A stretch of DNA of 28,582 bases from Wukongarchaeum sp048886645 (GCA_048886645.1 JBHLKN010000019.1:1-28582), one strand, 5' to 3'. Positions 17,376 through 25,644 are shown, counted from the first letter of the stretch. Program-made: numbers and translations. The notes: generated from the letters alone by a model not told the origin.

Positions 17376-18053
17376 ATGGGAGAAGATCCGGGCGAGGATA
17401 GAGGAGTTCAAGAGGCAAAGGAGAAAGATCAAGAGGATGTTTTTTTGAGGGAGATTCAGGAGCGTTGGAGTCTTAATCAGATAAGGGGTCAAAAGTGTCC
17501 TGTTTGTCAGGAGGAGGCTATGAGGGTTACGGAAAGTGCTTATGATTTGCCTTATTTTAAGAAGATTATTCTTTTTAATATGAAGTGTGATAATTGTAGT
17601 TTTAATTTCAATAATACATATATTGAAGATTTAAAAGAGCCTATGCGTTGTGAGCTTTTTGTAGAAAATTCGGAGCATTTAAATGCGATTGTGGTAAGGT
17701 CGGTGGCTGGAACGGTAAGGGTTCCAGAGTTGGGGGCTGTTATTGAGCCAGGGCCTGCGGCTCAACCTTTTATTACTACGGTGGAGGGGGTGTTGATTAG
17801 GATAAAGGGCATGCTCGAAGCAGCTATCAGGTGGGCTGAGACTGAGGAACAGAAGGAAAGAGGGAGAGCGGTGTTAGGAAAATTGGAGTTGGCATTAAAA
17901 TCAAGAATGAAAGTGACCTTGGTGATTGATGATTTGTTTGGGAATTCTGCTATTGTTCATAAAGATGCTAGAATAAGACCTTTAACAAAAGAGGAAGTAT
18001 CAGAGCTTGCTGAGAAGGTTCCCTTGTTTAAGGTAGAATATTCGGAGGATTAG
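17376..18053 (+). CDS. zpr1: ZPR1-type zinc finger protein
   Basis: An archaeal single-module ZPR1 homologue. The zinc finger uses CPVC and, 30-odd residues later, CDNC with FNFNN; the following domain carries RSVAGTVRVPELGAVIEPG and FITTVEGVL, then VTLVIDDLFGNSAIV, all typical of ZPR1 repeats. Eukaryotic ZPR1 has two such modules and helps fold elongation factor eEF1A; an equivalent role with archaeal aEF1A is an inference. ATG at 17376 gives 225 residues with a polar, unconserved-looking leader. TTG at 17445 in the same frame has AGAGGA 7 bases upstream and may be the real start. Coding strand is G+T-rich, unlike gatB. The TAG stop overlaps the stop of the convergent DUF389 gene. Confidence 0.88.
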   Translation: MGEDPGEDRGVQEAKEKDQEDVFLREIQERWSLNQIRGQKCPVCQEEAMRVTESAYDLPYFKKIILFNMKCDNCSFNFNNTYIEDLKEPMRCELFVENSEHLNAIVVRSVAGTVRVPELGAVIEPGPAAQPFITTVEGVLIRIKGMLEAAIRWAETEEQKERGRAVLGKLELALKSRMKVTLVIDDLFGNSAIVHKDARIRPLTKEEVSELAEKVPLFKVEYSED

Positions 18054-19315
18054 GGTGTTTGATAGTTGTGTGTTTCTGCTATGATTATCCAGAGGGTTAG
18101 GTCTGTTTCTACGCCGGTTTCTTCTTCTATTCTCTGAGCTATCCTGTCACCGAAGTCGTCAGATATTTCGTTTGTTACTATGATGTGTGCTTCTACGGTT
18201 AGCTTTTTATCATCTGAAGAATAGGAGGCTTTTGTTTCGAGTAGTTTTGCGCCGTCATCTTTTAGGTTGTCTACTTCTTCTTCTATGATTTTTATCGCTT
18301 TATTTTGTATATCAATATAGTTGTAGGCGTTGATTGCTGCGTAGATTATCGGGGTGGAGGTGACTGTTAGGGCTATGGCTGCTATTAGTACTCTTTTTCT
18401 GAAGAGTTTTTTTGCAGCTATTTCTTTTCGTTTTGTTGTGGGTTTTATTCTGGTTGCCCAGAATACTAGGGTGCAGGCAACGTTTATGGCGAATATGTTT
18501 ATCAAGAGTAGTGCTAGACTACCTTGAACGTAATCGTATTGGTTCATTCCTACTAGTACACCTACGTTAGTGGCGGGGGGTGCTAGACTTGCAGATATGG
18601 CAACGCCTACAAGTGTTGTTGCATAACCGTATACAAAACAAATACCCGCTGCTAGTCCGCTGACGATGGCTAGTCCTACGTCTGCGGTGCTTGGTCTGGA
18701 TCTTCCTAGTATTTCGCTGGTGAGGAAAGGTTCAGGGAAGAGTCTTGCGACAACGACTCCTGCGGCGATACATATTCCTATTCCGGCCATTTCTGCTTGT
18801 ATGGAGTCTTTGAACATTGCTTTTTCAGAGATTACTGTTGAGAGTGATGTTGCTACTATGGGTCCCATGAGGGGTGCTATTATCATTGAGCCGATAATGG
18901 CTACAACGTTGTTGGCTAGTAGTCCTAATGCGGCTAATACTGCGGCGAAAGCGGTTAAAGCTAAGTAGTTAACGGTCATTTTTCCGTTTTCTTTGGCAGA
19001 GGTTGTTATTTCATCGAGGGCTACTCTGCCCCATGCTTTTCTTTTAATCTTCTTTTTATTGGCAGAGTCTTGTTCTAACAGTTCTTGTGAAAGGAAGAAA
19101 GTGACGTTTGAGACGATAACTTTCCCTATGGCTCTCCCTACTCCGACCTGTTTTAGTTCTAGTATAAGTCCGTCTACTTGGGTTTTTGGCAGGATGAGTA
19201 TGAAAACAATATCTGTACCAGAATCGAGTTTATAATATGAAACACCGAACTCCTCTATTATTCCTTGTATCTTTGCTTCATCGGCTTTTGGAACGATAAT
19301 CTCTAAGCGTCGCAA
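18050..19315 (-). CDS. DUF389 family integral membrane protein
   Basis: A 421-residue membrane protein of the DUF389 (TIGR00271/TIGR00341) family. A soluble N-terminal part (about 1-110) resembles an ACT-like small domain (RRLEIIVPKADEAKIQGIIE). It is followed by several membrane segments including LGLLANNVVAIIGSMIIAPL and MGPIVATSLSTVI, the family hallmark, then further spans GLAAGICFVYGYATTLVGVA and LLINIFAINVACTLVFWAT. The C-terminal about 90 residues are soluble and face one side, ending in DDFGDRIAQRIEEETGVETD. Transport substrate and role of the family are unknown. The start is TTG at 19315 behind a G-rich GGGGG site. The stop overlaps that of convergent ZPR1 by 4 bases. Confidence 0.92.
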   Translation of the reverse strand: MRRLEIIVPKADEAKIQGIIEEFGVSYYKLDSGTDIVFILILPKTQVDGLILELKQVGVGRAIGKVIVSNVTFFLSQELLEQDSANKKKIKRKAWGRVALDEITTSAKENGKMTVNYLALTAFAAVLAALGLLANNVVAIIGSMIIAPLMGPIVATSLSTVISEKAMFKDSIQAEMAGIGICIAAGVVVARLFPEPFLTSEILGRSRPSTADVGLAIVSGLAAGICFVYGYATTLVGVAISASLAPPATNVGVLVGMNQYDYVQGSLALLLINIFAINVACTLVFWATRIKPTTKRKEIAAKKLFRKRVLIAAIALTVTSTPIIYAAINAYNYIDIQNKAIKIIEEEVDNLKDDGAKLLETKASYSSDDKKLTVEAHIIVTNEISDDFGDRIAQRIEEETGVETDLTLWIIIAETHNYQTP

Positions 19316-19426
19316 AGTTTTCCCCCTACCTGTTTTTGGAAAAAGAGTTTCAGTAAATCTGTATTATATATAATATTATTAGGGAAAACTTTGGTAAAAA
19401 GATTTCCTCTGTTATAGAGTTTAAAA

Positions 19427-20890
19427 TTAGATTTTTGGAGTTTTTTTGTGCCAATCCGTGTTTTTTTCATAGGTATATGCTATCTTTATTATTTTACCTT
19501 CCTCGCCGACCCCTGCCATTATTTGAAGTCCTACAGGTAAACCGTCTGCAAAACCGCAAGGTACTGAAATGGCTGGTATTCCGACGAGGTTTGCAGGTAC
19601 GGTGTCTATATCACTTAAATAAAGGGCTAGGGGGTCGTCTATTCTTTCCCCGATTTTAAAGGCAGGAAATGGCACTGTGGGCCCCAATACGGCGTCAAAG
19701 TCTCTTAAAGCCCTTTCAAAATCTTCTTTTAATAGCGTACGAATCTTAAGCGCTCTCAGATAGTATTGGTCGTAGTAGCCGGCTGACAGCGCATAAGCCC
19801 CTAACATGATTCTCCTACGAACTTCTGCGCCAAATCCTTCCCTACGATTTTTTGAAAAAGCTTCATTCCAATCCTTCCCACGCTCTCCCGAATTATATCC
19901 ATAACGAACCCCGTCAAACCTTGCCAAATTAGAACTTGCTTCACTCATCGCTAAAATATAGTATGCTGGTAGCGCGTATTTCAAAGATGGAAGCGAAATC
20001 TCCTCGTAAGTTGCTCCCAAGCCTTCCAAAACTTTAACAGCATCCCAAATCACGTTTGTTACTCTCTCATCTACCCCTTCGCCAAAAAATTCCTGAGGTA
20101 CTCCAAAACTCATCCCTTGCACATCATCAACCAAATAATTAGTATAATCCTCCCACTTCGATGGTAAAGTTGTCGAATCTTTAGGATCGTGACCTGAAAA
20201 AGCAGTAAGAAAAAGGGCGCAATCCTCTACAGTTCTAGCTATAGGGCCAATCTGTTCCAAGCTGTTCGCATAAGCCACCAATCCATACCTACTTATAAGC
20301 CCATAAGTTGTTTTGATTCCGACGACTCCGCAAAAACTGGCAGGGCATCTTATACTACCGCCGGTATCTGATCCGAAAGCCAGTAAAACTTCTCCTGAGG
20401 CCACAGCCGCCCCGCTACCCCCGCTACTCCCCCCGACCACTTTTTCAAGATTCCAAGGATTTTTCACAGGTCCAAAATAACTTGTCTCATTACTGCTGCC
20501 CATGGCAAATTCGTCAAGATTTGTCTTTCCTAAAACAATTCCTCCCTCGCCAGTAATCCTCTCAATAACGGTAGCATTATAAGGTGGTTTAAAATTTTCA
20601 AGCATCCGAGATCCACAAGTACAAGGAACTCCTTCAACACAAATGTTGTCTTTAACTCCTATCGGAACCCCTGCAAGCCTACCAACATCCTCCCCCCTAA
20701 TAACCCTCTTATCAACTGTGCGAGCAGCTTCAACTGCCACCCCGTCTAAAACAGAAATAAAACAGTTTAACTTCCCGTCAAGCTTTCTAATCCTGTCAAG
20801 CTTCTTCATTACCAACTCTTCAGCAGAAAGATCTCCCTCCTTAATCAATTGAACTGCTTTTACAGCCGTTAAGTCATCAACCTTCTCCAC
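19427..20890 (-). CDS. gatA: Asp-tRNA(Asn)/Glu-tRNA(Gln) amidotransferase subunit A
   Basis: GatA, the glutaminase subunit of GatCAB, an amidase-signature enzyme that frees ammonia from glutamine for tRNA-bound Asp or Glu. The Lys-cisSer-Ser triad is present at Lys80 (GVKDN), Ser155 (GGSSGGSG) and Ser179 (GSDTGGSIR). Length (487 residues) is normal. The start is GTG at 20890, with GGAGGG 6 bases upstream; this site lies in the 11-base spacer after gatC, so the two genes form an operon gatC-gatA. gatB is encoded apart, on the plus strand beyond the assembly gap. Base skew changes inside the gene: its 5' part is A+C-rich on the plus strand while its 3' end is G+T-rich. Confidence 0.97.
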   Translation of the reverse strand: MEKVDDLTAVKAVQLIKEGDLSAEELVMKKLDRIRKLDGKLNCFISVLDGVAVEAARTVDKRVIRGEDVGRLAGVPIGVKDNICVEGVPCTCGSRMLENFKPPYNATVIERITGEGGIVLGKTNLDEFAMGSSNETSYFGPVKNPWNLEKVVGGSSGGSGAAVASGEVLLAFGSDTGGSIRCPASFCGVVGIKTTYGLISRYGLVAYANSLEQIGPIARTVEDCALFLTAFSGHDPKDSTTLPSKWEDYTNYLVDDVQGMSFGVPQEFFGEGVDERVTNVIWDAVKVLEGLGATYEEISLPSLKYALPAYYILAMSEASSNLARFDGVRYGYNSGERGKDWNEAFSKNRREGFGAEVRRRIMLGAYALSAGYYDQYYLRALKIRTLLKEDFERALRDFDAVLGPTVPFPAFKIGERIDDPLALYLSDIDTVPANLVGIPAISVPCGFADGLPVGLQIMAGVGEEGKIIKIAYTYEKNTDWHKKTPKI

Positions 20891-20901
20891 ACACTACCCT
20901 C

Positions 20902-21219
20902 CTATAAAATCTTAGGCCCGATAATGTACCCTTTCTTCTTTAAAGGTACATTTTGCAAAACTTTCTCCACAGGTAAGCATTCTTCAACCTCATCTTTCCT
21001 AAAAACATTAGAAAGCTTAGTCACGTGGTAAGTAGGCTCAACACCTTCCAAATCTACGCTAGCTAACTCTGAAAACCACAGAAGAATATCTTCAAACTGC
21101 TTCCTAAACAACTCTTCCTCCTCAGGAGAAAGCGCTATTCTCGCCATCCACTCGATCTTCTTAACAATATCCCTATCTATAATCCTATCCTTTTTCTCAC
21201 TATCACTCAAAGAATTCAA
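20902..21219 (-). CDS. gatC: Asp-tRNA(Asn)/Glu-tRNA(Gln) amidotransferase subunit C
   Basis: A 105-residue GatC, the small belt-like subunit that holds GatA and GatB together. Typical features are VKKIEWMARIALSPEEEELF, FEDILLWFSELASVDLEGVEPTYH, and FRKDEVEECLPVEKVLQNVP with a final KKGYIIGPKIL. It is the first gene of gatC-gatA. The start is TTG at 21219; no strong ribosome binding site precedes it, so a leaderless or near-leaderless start is likely. A run of TATATA at about 21249-21262 upstream is a plausible promoter. Confidence 0.93.
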   Translation of the reverse strand: MNSLSDSEKKDRIIDRDIVKKIEWMARIALSPEEEELFRKQFEDILLWFSELASVDLEGVEPTYHVTKLSNVFRKDEVEECLPVEKVLQNVPLKKKGYIIGPKIL

Positions 21220-21346
21220 CCCCTAACATAAATCCTATCAGAAGATATAAATATATATAAAACCGTTTTTAAAGAAATTACCATCACATCGAAATGAATA
21301 GACTTAAAAACCTATAAGTAAAATTCTTGGAATATTATAAAAATAC

Positions 21347-21364
21347 AATAACTTTAACGTTATT
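21347..21364. promoter_or_regulatory. Inverted repeat in the uL3 operon promoter region
   Basis: AATAAC (21347-21352) and GTTATT (21359-21364) are separated by TTTAAC. The element lies about 50-70 bases before the uL3 start, just downstream of a TATTATAAAAAT box at 21333-21344. It could form a leader hairpin or an operator; in such AT-rich DNA chance is also possible. Confidence 0.3.
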
Positions 21365-21414
21365 TCTTTAAAAGCCTGTTATTAATCGTTTCACTTTTGA
21401 AAGGAGGTTCATTT

Positions 21415-22422
21415 ATGCCTAGAAGACACGCCCCTCGCCACGGATCTCTTGGATACAGTCCCCGTAAGAGGGCAAAATCTCCCAGAGCACGCATAAGAAA
21501 CTGGCCCGAGTATGAAGGCAAAGAACCTACACTCCTAGGCTTTATTGGTTATAAAGCCGGAATGACCCACATCTTCGTCCAAGAAGCACGAGACTACTCA
21601 CCTTGGGCGGGTCAAGAAATCATGAGAGCCATTACCATACTCGATATACCCCCCATAATCATCGCAGGAATCAGAGGCTATAAGCTCACAAATTACGGCT
21701 TTAAATCTCTAGGCGAATGCTGGACTAGCGAACTTAAACCCGATTTAAACCGCCTCTTAACATTACCCGAAGAAACTGATGGTGAAAAATCCTTAAAACA
21801 GTTTGAAGAAAATGTGCTCCCCAACGTAGACGTTCTAAGGGTATTTGCCCACACACAACCACGTTTAGTCGGAGGAGTTCCTCAGAAAAAACCAGACCTC
21901 GCAGAAATCGGTCTAGGTTACAACTCTATCGAAGAAGGTTTCGAATTCGCAAAAGAACTCTTAGGAAAAGAAGTTCACGCAAGAGACGTTTTCAAAGAAG
22001 GTCAACAAATAGACGTACTAAGCATCACCAAAGGAAAAGGCTTCCAAGGACCCATTAAAAGATGGGGAATAAAAAAACTACAACACAAATCCAGAAAAGC
22101 CGTAAGAGCCGTAGGCTGTATAGGCCCCTGGACCCCCGCTAGAGTCATGTGGACCGTCCCCCGCGCCGGTCAAATGGGATTCCACCAACGAACCGACTAC
22201 AACAAAATGATCCTAAAACTCGGGGAAAAAGGAGGAGAAATCACCCCCTCCGGCGGCTTCGTCCGATACGGCTTGGTAAAAGGCGAATACATTATGGTTG
22301 ACGGAAGTATTCCCTGCCCTCCCAAACGACTTGTACTAATAAGATACGCCATAAGACCGAAAAAAATCGAAATAAAACCTAACATCACCTACATTTCCGT
22401 CGAAAGCAAACAAGGCGATTAA
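21415..22422 (+). CDS. rpl3: Large-subunit ribosomal protein uL3
   Basis: Archaeal/eukaryal-type uL3 of 335 residues. It begins PRRHAPRHGSLGYSPRKRA and contains LLGFIGYKAGMTHI, then DVLSITKGKGFQGPIKRWG, and the loop WTVPRAGQMGFHQRT close to the peptidyl transferase centre. ATG at 21415 is the start, 6 bases after AGGAGGT; a TTG at 21397 lies upstream of that site and is not used. It is first in the operon uL3-uL4-uL23-uL2, with 53 bases to uL4. Coding strand is A+C-rich. Confidence 0.98.
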   Translation: MPRRHAPRHGSLGYSPRKRAKSPRARIRNWPEYEGKEPTLLGFIGYKAGMTHIFVQEARDYSPWAGQEIMRAITILDIPPIIIAGIRGYKLTNYGFKSLGECWTSELKPDLNRLLTLPEETDGEKSLKQFEENVLPNVDVLRVFAHTQPRLVGGVPQKKPDLAEIGLGYNSIEEGFEFAKELLGKEVHARDVFKEGQQIDVLSITKGKGFQGPIKRWGIKKLQHKSRKAVRAVGCIGPWTPARVMWTVPRAGQMGFHQRTDYNKMILKLGEKGGEITPSGGFVRYGLVKGEYIMVDGSIPCPPKRLVLIRYAIRPKKIEIKPNITYISVESKQGD

Positions 22423-22475
22423 ACATCAAGAAAAAAAATACAAAAACTACGTAATATGACGCGGAGGTTCCATTT

Positions 22476-23270
22476 ATGAGCAGAAAAGTGGATGTTTATA
22501 ATCTAGACGGCGAACCCGAAGGCGAAAAAATCACCCTACCCCCCATATTCGACACCCCAATACGCTTCGACGTCATAAAAAGAGCAGTCCTCACCATCGC
22601 TTCCGCCAAACGCCAACCATACGGAACAGATCCCTACGCAGGAAAAAGAACCACCGCAGAAAGCTGGGGAGTAGGACGCGGCGCCGCCAGAGTACCCAGA
22701 GTAAAAGGAAGAGGATACGCCGCAGCAAGCAGAGGAGCATTCGCCCCCATGACCGTGGGAGGAAGACGCACACACCCCTCCACAGCCGAAAAAAACCAGA
22801 AACAGAAAATAAACAAAAAAGAAAAACGCCTAGCAATAAGATCCGCCACAGCCGCCACCAGCATACTAAAACTAGTACAAAGCAGAGGCCACGCAATAGA
22901 AGAAGTACCCCAAATACCCCTAATAGTCACAGAAGAAATAGAATCCCTAGAAAACACCAAAGAAGTGATCGAATTCTTCGAAAAAATAGGAGTAATAAAA
23001 GACATAGAAAGAGTCAAAAAAAGCAAAAAAGTCCGCGCCGGAAAAGGAAAAAGAAGAGGAAGAAAATACAAACAAGCCAAAGGCCCCCTAATAGTCGTAT
23101 CAGAAGACCAAGGCATATTCAAAGCAGCCAACAACATACCCGGTGTAGACATATGCACCGTAAGAAACCTAAACGCCGAACTCCTAGCCCCAGGAACACA
23201 CCCAGGAAGACTAACAATATGGTCAAAAACCGCCATCAAAACAATCGAAACAGAAAACCTATTCCACTAA
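22476..23270 (+). CDS. rpl4: Large-subunit ribosomal protein uL4
   Basis: uL4 of 264 residues, archaeal type. It begins RKVDVYNLDGEPEGEKITLP, has IRFDVIKRAV, the long extended loop lining the exit tunnel with RQPYGTDPYAGKRTTAESWG and GRGAARVPRVKGRG, then KKVRAGKGKRRGRKYKQAKG and VDICTVRNLNAELLAPGTHP. GGAGGTTCCATTT precedes ATG at 22476, nearly the same leader as uL3. It is followed by uL23 after 31 bases. Codons end mostly in A or C, which opens a 201-residue antisense frame that is not a gene. Confidence 0.98.
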   Translation: MSRKVDVYNLDGEPEGEKITLPPIFDTPIRFDVIKRAVLTIASAKRQPYGTDPYAGKRTTAESWGVGRGAARVPRVKGRGYAAASRGAFAPMTVGGRRTHPSTAEKNQKQKINKKEKRLAIRSATAATSILKLVQSRGHAIEEVPQIPLIVTEEIESLENTKEVIEFFEKIGVIKDIERVKKSKKVRAGKGKRRGRKYKQAKGPLIVVSEDQGIFKAANNIPGVDICTVRNLNAELLAPGTHPGRLTIWSKTAIKTIETENLFH

Positions 23271-23301
23271 TAAAAACAACCGAAAAGGGAGTAGAAAACC
23301 G

Positions 23302-23568
23302 ATGGATTTAGACCCCCACCAAATAGTTTTAAGACCCCTCACAACAGAAAAAATCTTCACCCAAATGGAAGAAGAAAACACCCTAGCCTTCATAGTAAAC
23401 CCAAAAGCAAACAAAAACCAAATCAAATGGGCAATTGAAAAACTTTTTGAAGTAAAAGTAGAAAAAGTACGCACACTCATAACAACCAAAAACGAAAAAA
23501 AAGCATACATCAAACTAGCAGAAGGCTATATCGCCTCAGACCTCGCAACAGACCTAGGACTATTCTAA
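23302..23568 (+). CDS. rpl23: Large-subunit ribosomal protein uL23
   Basis: uL23 of 88 residues. It carries VLRPLTTEKIFTQMEEENTL, FIVNPKANKNQIKWAIEKLF and VKVEKVRTLITTKNEKKAYI, the standard fold that surrounds the exit tunnel mouth and docks the signal recognition particle. A weak GGGAG site precedes ATG at 23302. Third gene of the operon, 50 bases before uL2. Confidence 0.97.
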   Translation: MDLDPHQIVLRPLTTEKIFTQMEEENTLAFIVNPKANKNQIKWAIEKLFEVKVEKVRTLITTKNEKKAYIKLAEGYIASDLATDLGLF

Positions 23569-23618
23569 AACCAACAACTAAATTCGTTTCTCTAACACCT
23601 TTTAAGGAGACATAACAA

Positions 23619-24353
23619 ATGGGAAAAAGAATATTAGCTCAAAGACGCGGACGCGGCAGCCCCTCATTCCGGGCATCCAGCCACGGGCGTAAAGCCTCCG
23701 CCAAATACATATTCTTCGGAGAACAAGAAACCAAAAAACCAATTACAGGAGAAATATTGAAATTCATTCATGATCCCGGCAGAGGAACCCCCCTCGCCCT
23801 AATAAGATACGAAAACGGAGAAAAAACCCTTATCCCCGCCATCGAAGGAACTTATGAAGGGCAAAAAATAGAACAAGGAACCAACGCCCCACTAAACATC
23901 GGAAACACCCTCCCCCTACACATGATCCCCGAAGGAACACCGGTGTGTAACATAGAAATCAAACAAGGAGACGGCGGAAAAATCGTAAGAGCATCAGGCA
24001 CCACAGCCACAGTTCAAACGCATACCCCTACACTTACGATAATACAACTACCCTCAGGAGCCCTAAAAGAAGTCAGTAAAAACGCCAGAGCAACAATAGG
24101 CGTCATAGCAGCCGGAGGAAGAACAGAAAAACCATTCATAAAAGCAGGAAGAAAACACGCATGGTACAAATCAAAAGGCGCTAAAATCTACCCCAAAGTC
24201 AGAGGCGTAGCAATGAGCCCAGTAAGCCACCCCCACGGCGGAGGCGCACACCAACACATTGGCCATCCATCGACTGTTTCGCGACATTCTCCGCCGGGTA
24301 GGAAAGTTGGACTCATTGCTGCAAGAAGAGCGGGTAGAAAGAAGCGTAAGTAA
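23619..24353 (+). CDS. rpl2: Large-subunit ribosomal protein uL2
   Basis: uL2 of 244 residues, needed for subunit joining and peptidyl transfer. It starts GKRILAQRRGRGSPSFRASS and holds the conserved C-terminal GVAMSPVSHPHGGGAHQHIG with the functionally important histidine, then RHSPPGRKVGLIAARRAGRK. AAGGAG lies about 10 bases upstream of ATG at 23619. The last about 95 bases (from about 24258) change abruptly from A+C-rich to G+T-rich DNA while the protein stays conserved. No uS19 gene follows, although uS19 normally comes next in archaea. Confidence 0.98.
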   Translation: MGKRILAQRRGRGSPSFRASSHGRKASAKYIFFGEQETKKPITGEILKFIHDPGRGTPLALIRYENGEKTLIPAIEGTYEGQKIEQGTNAPLNIGNTLPLHMIPEGTPVCNIEIKQGDGGKIVRASGTTATVQTHTPTLTIIQLPSGALKEVSKNARATIGVIAAGGRTEKPFIKAGRKHAWYKSKGAKIYPKVRGVAMSPVSHPHGGGAHQHIGHPSTVSRHSPPGRKVGLIAARRAGRKKRK

Positions 24354-24360
24354 GCCTTCT

Positions 24361-24398
24361 CCCGTTTTTATTTTACTGCTTTTTTATCCTATTTTTTC
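24361..24398 (+). terminator. T-rich terminator of the ribosomal operon
   Basis: Three runs of T (TTTTT, TTTTTTT and TTTTTT) within 38 bases just after the uL2 stop, the usual archaeal termination signal. The end of it overlaps the last codons of the convergent nikR gene. Confidence 0.5.
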
Positions 24399-24812
24399 AC
24401 TCATTGCGCGGGTTAGGTCTGAGTATTTGACTCCTTTTATTGTGCTGATTTTTTCTGTTAGTTTCATTATTTTTTCTGGTTTTCCTTTTACGACGAGGAC
24501 TTCTAGGCAGTTTTCTTCGTCTAAGTGGATGTGCATGCCGCTGATTACTGTGCCTCTGAAGTGGTGTTGTATGTGGGTTAGTGATTCGTTTACTCCTTTG
24601 GTTTCGTGGTCGTAGATGAAGGTTAAAACGCCTATTACTTCTTCTTCCTCCTCTTCTTTCCAGGCTTCTTCTACGAGGAAACCTCTTAAGGCGGAGCGGA
24701 TGACGTCGGATCTACTGGCATAACCCTTTTTATTGATGATATCGTCAATATTTTTTAGTAGTTCTTTAGGAATGGAGATTGTTATTCGTTCGATCTTTCT
24801 CCTTTCACTCAT
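24384..24812 (-). CDS. nikR: Nickel-responsive regulator NikR
   Basis: A 142-residue ribbon-helix-helix regulator with C-terminal nickel-binding ACT domain. The RHH domain is residues 8-46 (ITISIPKELLKNIDDII, SRSDVIRSALRGFL). All high-affinity nickel ligands are present by alignment with E. coli NikR: His83 (in HIQHH), His94 and His96 (in MHIHLD) and Cys102 (ENCLEV). The linker carries six consecutive glutamates, an odd but probably harmless insert. In other organisms NikR represses nickel uptake; no transporter or nickel enzyme is encoded in this window. It is transcribed away from a methyltransferase gene, and an inverted repeat lies between them. The start is ATG at 24812. Confidence 0.93.
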   Translation of the reverse strand: MSERRKIERITISIPKELLKNIDDIINKKGYASRSDVIRSALRGFLVEEAWKEEEEEEVIGVLTFIYDHETKGVNESLTHIQHHFRGTVISGMHIHLDEENCLEVLVVKGKPEKIMKLTEKISTIKGVKYSDLTRAMSEKIG

Positions 24813-24852
24813 GTTTTCTGCCCCTCAAAATAGCGTTTGTTATTTATATTTT

Positions 24853-24866
24853 TTAAACTTGTTTAA
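24853..24866. promoter_or_regulatory. Inverted repeat between nikR and methyltransferase
   Basis: TTAAAC-TT-GTTTAA, a perfect 6-base-arm repeat, 41 bases from the nikR start and 26 bases from the methyltransferase start. A TATATTT stretch beside it is the likely nikR TATA box. It is a candidate operator; it is much shorter than the E. coli NikR operator, so assignment to NikR is an inference. Confidence 0.4.
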
Positions 24867-24891
24867 GTGATAATATTAGGAATAGGATGTA

Positions 24892-25644
24892 ATGCTTAAA
24901 ATGAGCGAAGAGATGCTTTCTTTTTGGGATAAACGGGCTGAAAGGTTTGAAAATTTCACGGATAAACGGATTAAAGGGGTCCGTGAATTAGTCGACAAAA
25001 TCGCGCCTCTTGTTAAGAATTTTAAAAGCGCTGTTGTAGTCGACTTAGGTTGTGGACCTGGTGCTCCTGGGAAAATTTTAGAATCTGTTTTAGATTCTCC
25101 AATTATTGGTTTAGATTTTTCTGTTTCCATGCTGAGTTTAGCGAAATCTCGTCTTAAATGTCTTATAAGGGGTGATGTTTTTAATCTTCCCTTTAAAAGG
25201 GATTCCATAGCGGTTATTTTTTGCATAAATGTCTTATCAGATTACGCTGAAAAAACAAGGGCTTATCGACAAATTTATGATTCTCTAAAAAGGGGAGGGG
25301 CTTTTTTCTATGCAGACTATTCTGAAAATGATGGGTTTTGGGATATGAACTCTAAAATATATCCTTTGGTTTTCGGGATGAAGTCCTCAGTTTCCCGTGA
25401 ACCTCTCCCCAAAATGGAGGAAGATCTTCGAAAAATCGGTTTTAATATCGTGTCTACGCATCTCATCTCTTTTAAAATGAAAATAACTTTAGAAGAATAT
25501 ATCAACCATCTTTCAACGAGGCCGGAAAGTAGTTTTAGAAAAGAAAAGCGAGAAGTAGTTGAAAAAATAGCCCGATCATATATTTCTAAAAATAATGAAA
25601 TTGGGCGTGAATTTTTTTTCATACACGCTCAAAAGTTAGAGTAA
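24892..25644 (+). CDS. Class I SAM-dependent methyltransferase
   Basis: A 250-residue Rossmann-fold methyltransferase. The SAM-binding motif I is VVVDLGCGPGAPGKIL (about residues 46-61), the acidic loop is IGLDFSVSML and the post-motif region RGDVFNLPFKRDSIAVIFCI. This is the UbiE/Coq5-like methyltransferase pattern, but the substrate cannot be read from sequence. ATG at 24892 is used; ATG at 24901 is an in-frame alternative. It is divergent from nikR with 79 bases between, so it may share nickel-dependent control. Its 3' end overlaps the end of the PINA gene by 9 bases. Confidence 0.88.
   Translation: MLKMSEEMLSFWDKRAERFENFTDKRIKGVRELVDKIAPLVKNFKSAVVVDLGCGPGAPGKILESVLDSPIIGLDFSVSMLSLAKSRLKCLIRGDVFNLPFKRDSIAVIFCINVLSDYAEKTRAYRQIYDSLKRGGAFFYADYSENDGFWDMNSKIYPLVFGMKSSVSREPLPKMEEDLRKIGFNIVSTHLISFKMKITLEEYINHLSTRPESSFRKEKREVVEKIARSYISKNNEIGREFFFIHAQKLE

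Noticed and set aside
22634..23239. 201-residue antisense frame inside uL4
   Set aside because: Shadow of strongly A/C-biased codons in a certain ribosomal protein gene; the translation has no recognisable family features.
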